A stretch of DNA of 35,579 bases from Bacillus sp. (in: firmicutes) (GCA_031177865.1 JAPSKD010000012.1:1142-36720), one strand, 5' to 3'; shown: positions 22,561 through 30,631, counted from the stretch's first letter. Notes: generated by a model from the letters alone, not told the origin. Translations and numbers: made by a program.

Positions 22561-23344
22561 ATTAGATGGACGAGATCCGAAGGAATTTGGACTAATCTTT
22601 TTACAAGATCACTATCACCCGATGACACCTGAGATAAGAAGTAAAACATTAGCCATCCCTGGCATGTCTGGGGAATGGGATTTTGGTTCAGAGCGTGGGC
22701 CTAAACCTTTTAATCTACCATTTGGAATTATTGAATATGACCGTTTTAAGAAGCAACGAAAATTAAATGATTTTGTTGCTTTTTTATTTGATGTGTACGG
22801 CAGTCCCAGATCAATAAAATTATCATTCAATTATGAACCGGACAAGTATTACAATGTGAAACTTAAATCTAGGATTGATCCCGAAAGGTTATATCACTCA
22901 GCAAAATTTGATGTTCCGTTTATTGCACATAAGCCAGAACGGAAGTTCATGCTTCCTTCTAATGAAATTACCATGGGTTCAAGAATTCCAATAATGTCTC
23001 ACATAATGTGGGGGACAGGTGTTAGCAATCGGGCTATTACCAGAACGCAAACATTTATGATTGCCAATAACGGAACCTTATCTATTCCATTTGCCTTTCG
23101 TCTTGAGGGTAGCGGGAGTAATGTTTCTGTAAGTGTTAATGGAAAAACAATGACACTCGGGTCTTTTTCTAATAAAGTCTTCGAGATTACTGATAATTAT
23201 GTTGTGAAGGTTAATGGAGTTACAGATCTAACCTCAACAAATGGTGTCCTTCTTGAATTATTACCTGGCATGAATGAAATCACCGTCTCAGGTACTAATT
23301 TAAATCTATCAATCAGCGAGAAATTAACTTATCAGTATGTATAA
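22541..23344 (+). CDS. Distal tail protein (Dit)
   Basis: About 267 residues; forms the hexameric ring at the tail end on which fibres and Tal dock. The gene overlaps the tape measure by 20 bp. GTG 22541 gives M-W-S-L-G-V-K-L-D-G-R-D. Family marks are I-P-G-M-S-G-E-W-D-F-G-S-E near residue 40 and A-K-F-D-V-P-F-I-A-H-K-P-E-R near 125. The C-terminal galectin-like part with F-R-L-E-G-S-G-S-N and L-L-P-G-M-N-E-I-T-V follows. This matches SPP1 gp19.1-type proteins. Confidence 0.92.
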   Translation: MWSLGVKLDGRDPKEFGLIFLQDHYHPMTPEIRSKTLAIPGMSGEWDFGSERGPKPFNLPFGIIEYDRFKKQRKLNDFVAFLFDVYGSPRSIKLSFNYEPDKYYNVKLKSRIDPERLYHSAKFDVPFIAHKPERKFMLPSNEITMGSRIPIMSHIMWGTGVSNRAITRTQTFMIANNGTLSIPFAFRLEGSGSNVSVSVNGKTMTLGSFSNKVFEITDNYVVKVNGVTDLTSTNGVLLELLPGMNEITVSGTNLNLSISEKLTYQYV

Positions 23345-23358
23345 GGAGGATGTGATAA

Positions 23359-25014
23359 ATGGCGGATGCACCTAAAATATTAGATACAGATTTTCTTGAT
23401 GAAGCTTATCCAAAATTAAATAAATCTATTGATAATGCTAACGAAGCATTAAGAAAATCCACTTCTGCTGAAACTAATTCTGCTGTAGCGGTGAACAAAG
23501 CAAATACAGCTGAATCAAAAGCTAATTCTGTTCAGGAACAATTTAACCAGGTTGTTATCGAAGGAGATTCTTCAGTAGAAGCTGCACAGGCAAGAGTTGA
23601 TGCACAAGGCAATTCTTTTTCCACCTTGCAAGAGAGATTGAATACTTCTGATGTGCAACTTGTGGAAAATGCGGTCAGGGTAGGAGAAAACAGGTTATCA
23701 AACACAAATAAAAATAAAAAGCCTCTTGTAAGCTTTATTTGTGATGATGGGGCAAGTTCAGACTTAACAAAATTGCTCCCAATCATACAAGAGAAGAACT
23801 TTCCCATTGCTATTGCTGTTATTACAGATTGGGTTGGTCAATTCCAAATGAACACTCAATTTATGACCTGGGAAGAGATTAAACAATTTGCTGATGCAGG
23901 CTGTGAAATCATTTCCCATACCACACAGCAACAACATTTAACGCAGTTAACTGATGCCGAATTAGACAGTGCTCTGGGAGATGCAAGGGAAGTATTAAGG
24001 CAACATGGATATTACTCAGATTTGATTGCCTACCCTTATGGGGAGAATGACGAAAGAGTAAGAAGGTACACCAGGAAGTATTATCGTGCTGGTTTTGGGA
24101 TTAGAGGGGATACAGGTGTTTATGGATCTAACGCAGCTGAATTGTTTCAATTTAATATTGCTCGTATTGGATTAGGTTCAAGTTATGATCCGGCAACAGC
24201 TGGATTCCCAAGCGATACAACTTCTTTAGAATATTACAAATCAAGAGTTGATGAAGCAGTTGCAAATAACAGCTGGGTAGTGTTCATGCTTCATACTTCA
24301 GGTGTTCTAGATGCCACTCAGCAACAACATTTAAGAGATTTAGTCGATTATATTAGGGGGTTAAGTATTCCGATATTAAACCCAAGTGAAGCATTGCAAG
24401 AGGTTGGGAATTTAATTGATATTGGGGAAAAAACGAGCCAATACTTAAAGATTAATGCTCGGGGCGAAATTAAAACCAATATGAATGATTTTCAGCTTAC
24501 TAAATACACTGAAATTAATAAATATGATTTTAGTACCTACATCAATAGTTTTCCTTACGGTATTACCTTGACACCAATTAGTACTGCTAAAGCGCAAAGC
24601 TCACCTTCTGCTCCAGTGGGAGTTGGTGGTACTTTGGCAACTTATAGGGTTTCATCATCTCAAGACTTTAATTATCAAGTCTATACAACTGTAACCGGTA
24701 AAAGATATATCAGGAATTGCCAAGCTGATGGTACTTTTACAGGTTGGTTTAGCAACAATAAATCAAACATTCAAATTACCATTCAGTCCATTACAGTCCC
24801 AGCTAACTCAACATTGAATCATGTTTATTCAAATACATCAATTAAAAATACTGATGTATTAGTTGCTTATCCTACGTCAAATATTGAAAATGGCTTAATT
24901 TATTCCCCTGCTTTTGTGGTTAATAATAAAGACGTAGTGATTAGGTTTGTTAACATGACAGGAGTAGCAATCACAACAATTGAGAGAGTGTGGAATATCA
25001 ACCTTATACAGTAA
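23359..25014 (+). CDS. Tail fibre with polysaccharide-deacetylase-like domain and knob domain
   Basis: A 551-residue protein starting at ATG 23359 after AAGGAGGATG. Residues 1-110 are a coiled coil that would trimerise and attach to the tail end. Residues about 122-340 look like a carbohydrate esterase family 4 domain: F-I-C-D-D-G at 127-131, I-S-H-T at 185-188, A-Y-P-Y-G at 224-228 and F-M-L-H-T near 312. In the second motif the expected metal histidine at +4 is Gln191, and a histidine stands at 193, so the site is altered. Residues about 380-465 resemble the pyocin-knob receptor-binding fold (Y-P-Y-G-I-T-L, G-W-F-S-N). The C-terminal 85 residues are a beta-rich tip. It probably binds and trims an acetylated surface glycan. 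Confidence 0.85.
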   Translation: MADAPKILDTDFLDEAYPKLNKSIDNANEALRKSTSAETNSAVAVNKANTAESKANSVQEQFNQVVIEGDSSVEAAQARVDAQGNSFSTLQERLNTSDVQLVENAVRVGENRLSNTNKNKKPLVSFICDDGASSDLTKLLPIIQEKNFPIAIAVITDWVGQFQMNTQFMTWEEIKQFADAGCEIISHTTQQQHLTQLTDAELDSALGDAREVLRQHGYYSDLIAYPYGENDERVRRYTRKYYRAGFGIRGDTGVYGSNAAELFQFNIARIGLGSSYDPATAGFPSDTTSLEYYKSRVDEAVANNSWVVFMLHTSGVLDATQQQHLRDLVDYIRGLSIPILNPSEALQEVGNLIDIGEKTSQYLKINARGEIKTNMNDFQLTKYTEINKYDFSTYINSFPYGITLTPISTAKAQSSPSAPVGVGGTLATYRVSSSQDFNYQVYTTVTGKRYIRNCQADGTFTGWFSNNKSNIQITIQSITVPANSTLNHVYSNTSIKNTDVLVAYPTSNIENGLIYSPAFVVNNKDVVIRFVNMTGVAITTIERVWNINLIQ

Positions 25015-25022
25015 GGATGGTA

Positions 25023-25051
25023 TAGACAGTTTTTTACTTTTATTATATAAT
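25023..25051 (+). promoter_or_regulatory. Sigma-A promoter of the glycan-polymerase moron
   Basis: TAGACA (25023-25028) and TATAAT (25046-25051) are separated by exactly 17 bp, a near-consensus vegetative promoter. It lies 46 bp before the ATG of the 25098 gene, within a tail operon where no promoter is needed. Confidence 0.7.
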
Positions 25052-25097
25052 TCCATGGTCATACAACATTTACAAATTTTAAAAATAGGATGAGAAT

Positions 25098-26501
25098 ATG
25101 GAATTTATATCACGCTCTATCAATCAAAGACCTTACATTCTGGCTTTTCTTGTTGCGGTGATCGTGGGGCTTGCTGTTCCTTTCCTGGGTGTATATTCAA
25201 TTGGAATTATTGCTGCTGTAGGCGGCGTAATAGCAATAGTGAAATTGAATCTAAATGCTAATACCGCCTTTATTTTAACTTCACTATTGCTTTATGTGAA
25301 TGTATTAAAGCCTTTTGGGGGCTATAAGATAATATCTTCTGGCCTAGATGCTTTTGTAGCCATAATGATTATAAAATTCCTTGTGTTTAGAGGATTAAAA
25401 AAGACTAACGCTTTGTGGATTTTCTTGGTAACGGGATTTTTAATACTTTCATTTCTGGAAATGTTTAATCCTAACATCCCTTCATTAGCTGCAGGGTTAC
25501 AAGGCCTAAGAAAAACTTCATTTGCATTTATGTTGTTCTATGTAGGAGTTCTTTCTTTCAAGGATGTAAAAGAGGTAAGGAAATTCCTTGCAAGAATAAC
25601 ATTAGTAAGCATCCCTTTAATTCTTTACGGAATAAAACAGTATTTGTTCATTTCGGAGTTCGATAAATTATTTCTCTACTCCAATGATGCAGATATTTGG
25701 ACAGGTACTCTTTTTGGAAAAACAAGGGCTACATCTGTTTTTGCTGGTTCTTTTCACTTTGGAATGTTCGGAGCAATAATCGCAGTTACAAGCTTATATT
25801 TAATGGATACTGCTAAGAGAAAAGGACATAAGCTTTTTTACTTTGCCTCTATAATTATTGCAATGGCAGGCTGTTATACTTCATTAACAAGAACAAACTT
25901 AGTAGCCTTGGTTGCTGGCGTGCTAGTATATTTAATTATGAAGATGAGAGTAAGAAACATTATGATCTTACTTCCTCTAGTGGCAATAAGCATGTGGGGT
26001 ATTGTTAGCTACATTATTTCTAATACACAGCAGCTCCTGTATTCTAACAATGAACTATTACGCATGATCGGAACTATCGCGAATATTTCCAATGATACTA
26101 GATTTTTAGGACGGACACATGGCTGGGAAACAGCACTATCGCTAATGAAAGAACAACCAATATTAGCGTATGGGACAGGCTCAGCTGGTGACACCCTGCA
26201 AAATGTTTATGATTTTCAATATCATGTGACAAGCCATAATTTTTTCTTGAAAATCTTAATGGAGACTGGTTACATTGGATTATTGCTAATCACACTTTTG
26301 TTCATTGGAATTACAGTTAAAATGTTTAAGAGCATTGTGGAAAGCGAAAATATTTATTACAAAAGAATTGTGGCATGTTGCTTATCAGTTTTTGTAATTT
26401 TCTTGGTTAACGGCTTGGTAGGTTCTACTATTGAAACATATCCAGTTTCAGCGTTAATTCTCTTACTAATGGGAATAGGAATATCAAAAATTGAGGACTG
26501 A
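25098..26501 (+). CDS. O-antigen ligase/polymerase-like (Wzy-type) membrane protein
   Basis: A 467-residue membrane protein with about ten to twelve hydrophobic segments. It matches the O-antigen ligase/Wzy family in layout: a T-S-L-T-R-T-N segment after the middle spans, then one large outer loop (about 310-385) with R-T-H-G-W-E-T-A, P-I-L-A-Y-G-T-G-S and V-T-S-H-N-F-F-L-K-I-L-M-E-T-G-Y-I-G, followed by two or three last spans. Family members join or polymerise lipid-linked sugars outside the membrane. It is not a phage structural protein, yet it sits between fibre and Tal genes. It has its own promoter and a terminator on its stop codon, the hallmarks of a moron. Substrate unknown. Confidence 0.88.
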   Translation: MEFISRSINQRPYILAFLVAVIVGLAVPFLGVYSIGIIAAVGGVIAIVKLNLNANTAFILTSLLLYVNVLKPFGGYKIISSGLDAFVAIMIIKFLVFRGLKKTNALWIFLVTGFLILSFLEMFNPNIPSLAAGLQGLRKTSFAFMLFYVGVLSFKDVKEVRKFLARITLVSIPLILYGIKQYLFISEFDKLFLYSNDADIWTGTLFGKTRATSVFAGSFHFGMFGAIIAVTSLYLMDTAKRKGHKLFYFASIIIAMAGCYTSLTRTNLVALVAGVLVYLIMKMRVRNIMILLPLVAISMWGIVSYIISNTQQLLYSNNELLRMIGTIANISNDTRFLGRTHGWETALSLMKEQPILAYGTGSAGDTLQNVYDFQYHVTSHNFFLKILMETGYIGLLLITLLFIGITVKMFKSIVESENIYYKRIVACCLSVFVIFLVNGLVGSTIETYPVSALILLLMGIGISKIED

Positions 26502-26518
26502 TATTTTCAGTCCTTTTT
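26494..26518 (+). terminator. Terminator overlapping the moron stop codon
   Basis: A perfect 8-bp stem AGGACTGA / TCAGTCCT, a 5-base loop and a T-run. The TGA stop lies inside the left arm. Confidence 0.88.
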
Positions 26519-26541
26519 CTTATGGGAAAAGAGGTGAAACC

Positions 26542-28440
26542 TTGATTAAAATACTCAATCAAAACAGGAAGTATGAGGCCTATCTGGAAAATGCCTTTAA
26601 TATCGGATATGAAAAGACGTTCAACCAAATATGGGGAGCGTCTTTTTCTTTGCCTTTAAACGATCCAAAGAATGCGGAATGCAAAGCCCTATATTATGTG
26701 GAAGTGTATGACAATGATGAGTATATAGGGCTTTTCCGTATCATTCCCAAAAGGACAGTGAAAAATGAATCCACAGAAACAGTGACATACCAATGTGAGC
26801 ATGTGCTGGCCACACTCTTGGATAAGTCAATATTTAAATATGTCCAACGCGACAATTGGATGACGAGTACAATATTAGCTTTTTTGCTTAATATGCAAAA
26901 TATAAAACATTGGAAACTTGGACATGTCAGCTTCACAAGATATTTTTCGTATAAATGGGAGAATGACAACCTTCTTTCCGCGTTGTTTAGTGTTCCTAAA
27001 CCATTTGACCAGCCATATCAATGGACTTTTGATACACAATCATATCCGTGGACTTTAAATCTTGTTGCTCCTGAAAGTAAGGTAACTTGTGAAGTTAGAG
27101 AGAAAAAGAACTTAATAGGTTTAGAAATTGAAGAAAATCCAATGGGAATTTACAATCGCATTTACCCATTAGGATATGGTGAAGGCGATAATCAATTAAC
27201 TATTGAGTCTGTTAATGATGGCATTCCATATGTAGAAGATGCAGAGTCTGTCGCTAAATATGGTGTCAGAGAATACATTTGGGTTGATAAACGGTTTGAG
27301 GATGCAGCGCTATTAATGGCAAGTGCAGAGGCATTATTAACTAGATGGAAAGAACCTATTGTTTCCTGGCGAATATCAGCTGCTGATCTATCTAAGATAA
27401 CCGGCGAGGATATAGACAAGCTTAAAATGGGCCGTATAGTGCGTTTAAGTGTGGAAGGTTTTCCGGTAACGGATTTAAGAATTATGAAAGAAACGAAGAC
27501 TGATACTAAAGGACAGCCTTGGAATGTTCAATTAGAAATCGGTAATATAAATGCAGATTTAGGCACCACTCAGGCAGACTTGGAGAGGCGGCAGCAGATT
27601 AATGAGCTTTATGCACAGGGAGCAACAAATATATTGTTTATTCCCTATAATGATAATGCTGATCCTGACCATCCTGTTGAAATGAAGTTTTATCTTCCAG
27701 AGGAATTTGTAAAGTTGAATAAGCTTCTTCTTTCGTTTGTTATGGATAAATTTAGAGCATATGAAAGGGCAATTGGAGGCGGTGGTTCAATCGTCAAATC
27801 TACATCAAGTGGAGGAGGATCCCAGCAAACTTCGAGCTCTGGCGGTGGAGTAGAAACTTCCACTGAAAGTGGCGGAGGTTCTACACAAACAAGCTCAGCT
27901 GGAGGGGGAACATCAAGCACCACAAGTGAGAAAACCTTTGTCCAATTGAACGTAATGACAGGAGTTCCTGAAAATTCAATCGGGTCTGATAATTACGGCA
28001 ACCACTTACATGAAGTTCAGATTCCAGGGAGTGTGTTTGATCATTCTCATACTTTTACTATAGGTTCTCACACACATATAGTTACCATTCCTACTCATAG
28101 CCATAACTTTACGATTCCTAACCATTCGCATACTGTTACTATTCCAGCTCACACACATGATATTACCTTGCCGGATCATACTCATGCGATTCAATTCGGC
28201 ATTTTCAAATTGGATAATGTTCCTTCAAAGGTAACTATAAAAGTAGATGGAAATACGGTGCCTTACACAGCGACTAATGGAGATAATATTAATCTAATTC
28301 CTTATCTTTCAAAGGATTCAGAAGGAAGGGTAAATCGTGGATGGCATACAGTGACTATTACACCTAATGACCTTGGAAGAATTAATGCTCAAATTTATAC
28401 TCAGTTTTTCATTCAATCTCGTGGAGGGGGCAATTTTTAA
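26542..28440 (+). CDS. Tal-type tail protein with Gly/Ser linker and histidine-repeat tip
   Basis: A 632-residue protein starting at TTG 26542 after AGAGGTG. Residues 1-370 match the prophage tail endopeptidase/Tal family that trimerises below the Dit ring: F-N-I-G-Y-E-K-T, Y-V-E-V-Y-D, the C-E-H-V-L-A-T-L-L stretch and N-R-I-Y-P-L-G-Y-G. A short helical piece follows. Then residues about 410-460 form a flexible linker with four S-G-G-G or A-G-G-G blocks, residues 501-548 hold six H-x-H units, and a beta domain of about 85 residues ends the protein. No endopeptidase motif is seen at the C-terminus, so the tip is probably structural or adhesive. Membrane moron and fibre genes lie between this gene and its usual partner Dit. 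Confidence 0.9.
   Translation: MIKILNQNRKYEAYLENAFNIGYEKTFNQIWGASFSLPLNDPKNAECKALYYVEVYDNDEYIGLFRIIPKRTVKNESTETVTYQCEHVLATLLDKSIFKYVQRDNWMTSTILAFLLNMQNIKHWKLGHVSFTRYFSYKWENDNLLSALFSVPKPFDQPYQWTFDTQSYPWTLNLVAPESKVTCEVREKKNLIGLEIEENPMGIYNRIYPLGYGEGDNQLTIESVNDGIPYVEDAESVAKYGVREYIWVDKRFEDAALLMASAEALLTRWKEPIVSWRISAADLSKITGEDIDKLKMGRIVRLSVEGFPVTDLRIMKETKTDTKGQPWNVQLEIGNINADLGTTQADLERRQQINELYAQGATNILFIPYNDNADPDHPVEMKFYLPEEFVKLNKLLLSFVMDKFRAYERAIGGGGSIVKSTSSGGGSQQTSSSGGGVETSTESGGGSTQTSSAGGGTSSTTSEKTFVQLNVMTGVPENSIGSDNYGNHLHEVQIPGSVFDHSHTFTIGSHTHIVTIPTHSHNFTIPNHSHTVTIPAHTHDITLPDHTHAIQFGIFKLDNVPSKVTIKVDGNTVPYTATNGDNINLIPYLSKDSEGRVNRGWHTVTITPNDLGRINAQIYTQFFIQSRGGGNF
28042..28185 (+). repeat. Six H-x-H codon units at exact 27-bp steps
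   Basis: Histidine pairs start at 28042, 28069, 28096, 28123, 28150 and 28177, each 27 bp (9 residues) apart, with T-I-P or similar between them. A further H-L-H is at 28003. The protein repeat has the form H-x-H-x-x-T-I-P-x. Confidence 0.95.
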
Positions 28441-28601
28441 TGAAAATTAGAGAATGGTTAATTAAGAAACTTATAGGAAATAAGCCGGTTATTATGAATG
28501 TCACTTTAATTCTGGATGCTCCAATCATGGCATCGGAACCTAATGTCATAATTGATAAAAGCAATATTGATTACTCCACAAGAATTAAGGAGGGCAAATG
28601 A
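28440..28601 (+). CDS. 53-residue tail/lysis-border protein
   Basis: ATG 28440 shares its A with the stop codon of the tail gene. The product starts with a basic amphipathic helix (M-K-I-R-E-W-L-I-K-K-L-I-G) and continues with strands such as V-T-L-I-L-D-A-P-I. It overlaps the next gene by four bases. No family is recognised; position suggests a minor tail or chaperone role. Confidence 0.6.
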   Translation: MKIREWLIKKLIGNKPVIMNVTLILDAPIMASEPNVIIDKSNIDYSTRIKEGK

Positions 28602-28807
28602 AGATGCAGCAATTAAAAATAACTACTCATAGCGGCAATGAATATGAAGTGACTGTTGAAAACTTCGATCCTATTCAGACCAATACCGATCTTAATAACA
28701 ATGAAATTTATACCGTTGTCTTTGGAGATGTTATTCTTTCAAGAATCGATGTAAAGGCGGTGGTGCCTATAAAAATTGAATCAGATATAGAGACAGAAGC
28801 CATGTAA
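28598..28807 (+). CDS. Small phage protein, 69 residues
   Basis: ATG 28598 follows AAGGAGGGC and overlaps the previous stop as ATGA. The product has I-T-T-H-S-G-N-E-Y-E-V-T-V-E and N-N-E-I-Y-T-V-V-F-G-D-V-I-L-S-R, all beta strands, like other small proteins encoded between tail fibre and holin in Bacillus phages. Function unknown. Confidence 0.7.
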   Translation: MKMQQLKITTHSGNEYEVTVENFDPIQTNTDLNNNEIYTVVFGDVILSRIDVKAVVPIKIESDIETEAM

Positions 28808-28836
28808 GGCTTTTTTATTTTGTTCAAAGGGGGGCA

Positions 28837-29202
28837 ATGACATTGGAGGAGATGGATGTGCCACAAAGATTAGACGATCATGAAAAAAGAATTGGAGAAC
28901 TGGAGACCAATTATGGCAAGGTCATACAAAAAATAGACAGCATGGAAAGAGGCCAGGTCGAGTTACAAAATATTGTCCTCAAGTCTTCAGGTGATCAGAA
29001 GGATCTACTTAATAAATTGATTGAGCATAGCCTCGGAATCAGTGTTAAACAAGAAGAAACAAAAGGTGAAGTTTCGAAGTTAAAGATCAGTTCCAGGAAA
29101 GAAATAATTATAGGACTTATCGGAGGTGGAGGGATAACTGGGATATTAGTGTCGTTGGTTGCATTTTGGGAACAAATCACAAAAATATTTGGAGGGAATT
29201 AA
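28837..29202 (+). CDS. XhlA-like lysis accessory protein
   Basis: A 121-residue protein with a long coiled coil (residues 8-80, D-D-H-E-K-R-I-G-E-L-E and R-G-Q-V-E-L-Q-N-I) and one C-terminal membrane span (about 90-110). This is the layout of the haemolysin XhlA family, which works with the holin in PBSX lysis. It is somewhat longer than PBSX XhlA. The site AAGGGGGGC precedes ATG 28837. The next gene starts one base after its stop. Confidence 0.82.
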   Translation: MTLEEMDVPQRLDDHEKRIGELETNYGKVIQKIDSMERGQVELQNIVLKSSGDQKDLLNKLIEHSLGISVKQEETKGEVSKLKISSRKEIIIGLIGGGGITGILVSLVAFWEQITKIFGGN

Positions 29203-29203
29203 A

Positions 29204-29470
29204 ATGATAAATTGGAAAGTTAGATTTAAAAACAAACTGTGGGTTGTGTCCTTTGTGTCACAACTTTTTATTTTGGCAGAAGTCTTAATGGTTGGAGCAC
29301 ATGCAGCTGGTCTAACGGACTTTACTATTACTGAGGCTATGAAAGAGTGGGTATTCCTGCTGGTCAATGCAATCTTTGGTGTTCTTGCGACTTTAGGAAT
29401 TGTTCAGGATCCAACAACACAATCGTTTGAAGACAGTTCACAAGCTAAAAGATATCAATGGCCAAAATAA
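29204..29470 (+). CDS. Holin, phiLC3 family
   Basis: An 88-residue protein beginning M-I-N-W-K-V-R-F-K-N-K, the characteristic start of phiLC3/Phage_holin_1 proteins. Two membrane spans follow (about 12-32 and 46-66), then a hydrophilic tail that includes D-P-T-T. It opens the membrane so the endolysin can reach the wall. Its gene lies between the XhlA-like and endolysin genes. Confidence 0.9.
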   Translation: MINWKVRFKNKLWVVSFVSQLFILAEVLMVGAHAAGLTDFTITEAMKEWVFLLVNAIFGVLATLGIVQDPTTQSFEDSSQAKRYQWPK

Positions 29471-29497
29471 GCTGCCCTTCTGGGGTGGCTTTTCTTA
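29469..29497 (+). terminator. Intrinsic terminator after holin
   Basis: AAGCTGCCC / GGGTGGCTT stem (two G-T pairs), loop TTCTG and a short T-run; it overlaps the holin stop. Confidence 0.7.
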
Positions 29498-29589
29498 TGT
29501 ATTGAAAGGGGGGATTGTCATGTGATGTAGGACGGTAGTATAAGTGGTTTATTTAATAAGTATTAAAAATAATATTAGAGGTGATTAAA

Positions 29590-30279
29590 ATGGTAAAACT
29601 CTTTATTGATCCAGGTCACGGAGGTACTGATCCAGGTGCAGTTGGAAACGGACTTCAGGAGAAAAATTTAACACTTCAAATTGCAACACGTATTAAAGAT
29701 ATTTTGACGCTAGAATATGATAATGCTTCAATCATGATGAGTCGAACTGGAGATCAGACCGTTTCCTTATCTGAACGAACAAACGCAGCCAATGCATGGG
29801 GAGCTGACTTCTACTTGTCGGTCCATATTAACGCAGGTGGGGGAACTGGTTATGAAGATTATGTTTATCCAGGAGTAGGAGCACCAACTACCACTTATCA
29901 AAATAACATTCATGCAGAGGTAATGAATCTGGTTGATTTTTATGATCGTGGTAAAAAGCAAGCAAACTTCCATGTTCTAAGGGAAACAAGCATGCCGGCA
30001 CTTTTAACTGAAAATGGATTTATCGATAATGCCAATGATGCTGCTAAATTAAAATCAGCTACATTTATCGAAAATCTTGCCCGTGGCCATGTGAATGGAA
30101 TCGTGAAGAGTTTCAATCTTTCAAAGAAGAGTTCAGCAGTTTATCATACTGTTGTCTCTGGTGATACAGTTTATTCATTAAGCAGGACTTATGGAAGCAC
30201 GGTACAGCAAATTAAGGATTGGAACAACCTTGATGATAATTACACAATTTATGTTGGACAGGTACTTCGAGTAAAATAA
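29590..30279 (+). CDS. Endolysin: N-acetylmuramoyl-L-alanine amidase with LysM domain
   Basis: A 229-residue cell-wall hydrolase starting at ATG 29590 after AGAGGTG. The Amidase_3 domain (1-175) has the zinc residues in D-P-G-H-G-G, L-Q-E-K-N and S-V-H-I-N-A, with the catalytic Glu in L-T-E-N-G-F-I. A single LysM domain follows (about 184-229, Y-H-T-V-V-S-G-D-T-V-Y-S-L-S), which binds peptidoglycan. There is no signal peptide, so it depends on the holin. It is the last phage gene of the late operon. Confidence 0.95.
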   Translation: MVKLFIDPGHGGTDPGAVGNGLQEKNLTLQIATRIKDILTLEYDNASIMMSRTGDQTVSLSERTNAANAWGADFYLSVHINAGGGTGYEDYVYPGVGAPTTTYQNNIHAEVMNLVDFYDRGKKQANFHVLRETSMPALLTENGFIDNANDAAKLKSATFIENLARGHVNGIVKSFNLSKKSSAVYHTVVSGDTVYSLSRTYGSTVQQIKDWNNLDDNYTIYVGQVLRVK

Positions 30280-30284
30280 ACATA

Positions 30285-30316
30285 AGAAGCCCTTCTCGTT
30301 GTGGAGAGGGGCTTTA
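30285..30316 (+). terminator. Late operon terminator
   Basis: AGAAGCCCTTCTC with GAGAGGGGCTT, loop GTTGTG and a T-rich run. The same stem core returns near 32427, 33556 and 33960. Confidence 0.88.
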
Positions 30317-30323
30317 TTATAGG

Positions 30324-30361
30324 TTGTTTTAATTAACAAACGCACCCTTTACTTTAACAAG
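30324..30361. repeat. Palindromic repeat, copy 3 (complementary orientation)
   Basis: TTGTTTTAATTAACAAACG, CACCC and ACTTTAACAAG; its complement matches the GGGTGCG core and CTTGTT end of the copies at 11167 and 11653. Confidence 0.5.
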
Positions 30362-30366
30362 TAATT

Positions 30367-30536
30367 ACAAATGTTTATATCATTCGTTTCTCTATCAAAC
30401 GGCGAAGAAAGTGCCGCTCACAACCCTCACGCAGCTGGCCGGCCATGATGATCCGAAGACGACGATGATCTACACCACGCCGAACCTGCAGGAAGTCGGG
30501 GCGAAACTCGATGACTTGTACCTGGAAGATGACTGA
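30367..30536 (+). pseudogene. C-terminal remnant of a tyrosine recombinase
   Basis: An open frame without start, ending at TGA 30534-30536, about 56 residues. It reads Y-H-S-F-L-Y, then L-A-G-H-D-D-P-K-T-T-M-I-Y-T-T-P. These are the second conserved histidine (G-H) and the catalytic tyrosine of the XerC/XerD and integrase family. The piece is much more GC-rich than everything around it, with codons such as GCC, GGC, CTG and ACG, so it came from another genome. Only the last fifth of the enzyme is left. It lies right after the late terminator and may mark the prophage border or an older mobile element. Confidence 0.75.
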
Positions 30537-30562
30537 GCGTATAAAGAGGGCAAATTTCAACA

Positions 30563-30608
30563 CAAAAAGCCGGATGTCTCCTACGATGAGGAAATCTCCG
30601 GCTTTTCA
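30563..30608. terminator. Bidirectional intrinsic terminator
   Basis: AAAAAGCCGGA and TCCGGCTTTT form the base of a long imperfect stem with T-runs on both strands. It serves the minus-strand gene at 30632 and anything entering from the left. Confidence 0.75.
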
Positions 30609-30631
30609 TTTAGTGATTTTTTTTAGTTATC

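Noticed and set aside
23359-25014. Diversity-generating retroelement target in the fibre gene
   Set aside because: No reverse transcriptase and no template repeat were seen in the window.
27770-27920. GGC/GGT-rich repeats considered as a DNA-level repeat element
   Set aside because: They are codons of the Gly/Ser linker in the Tal protein; spacing is irregular at DNA level.
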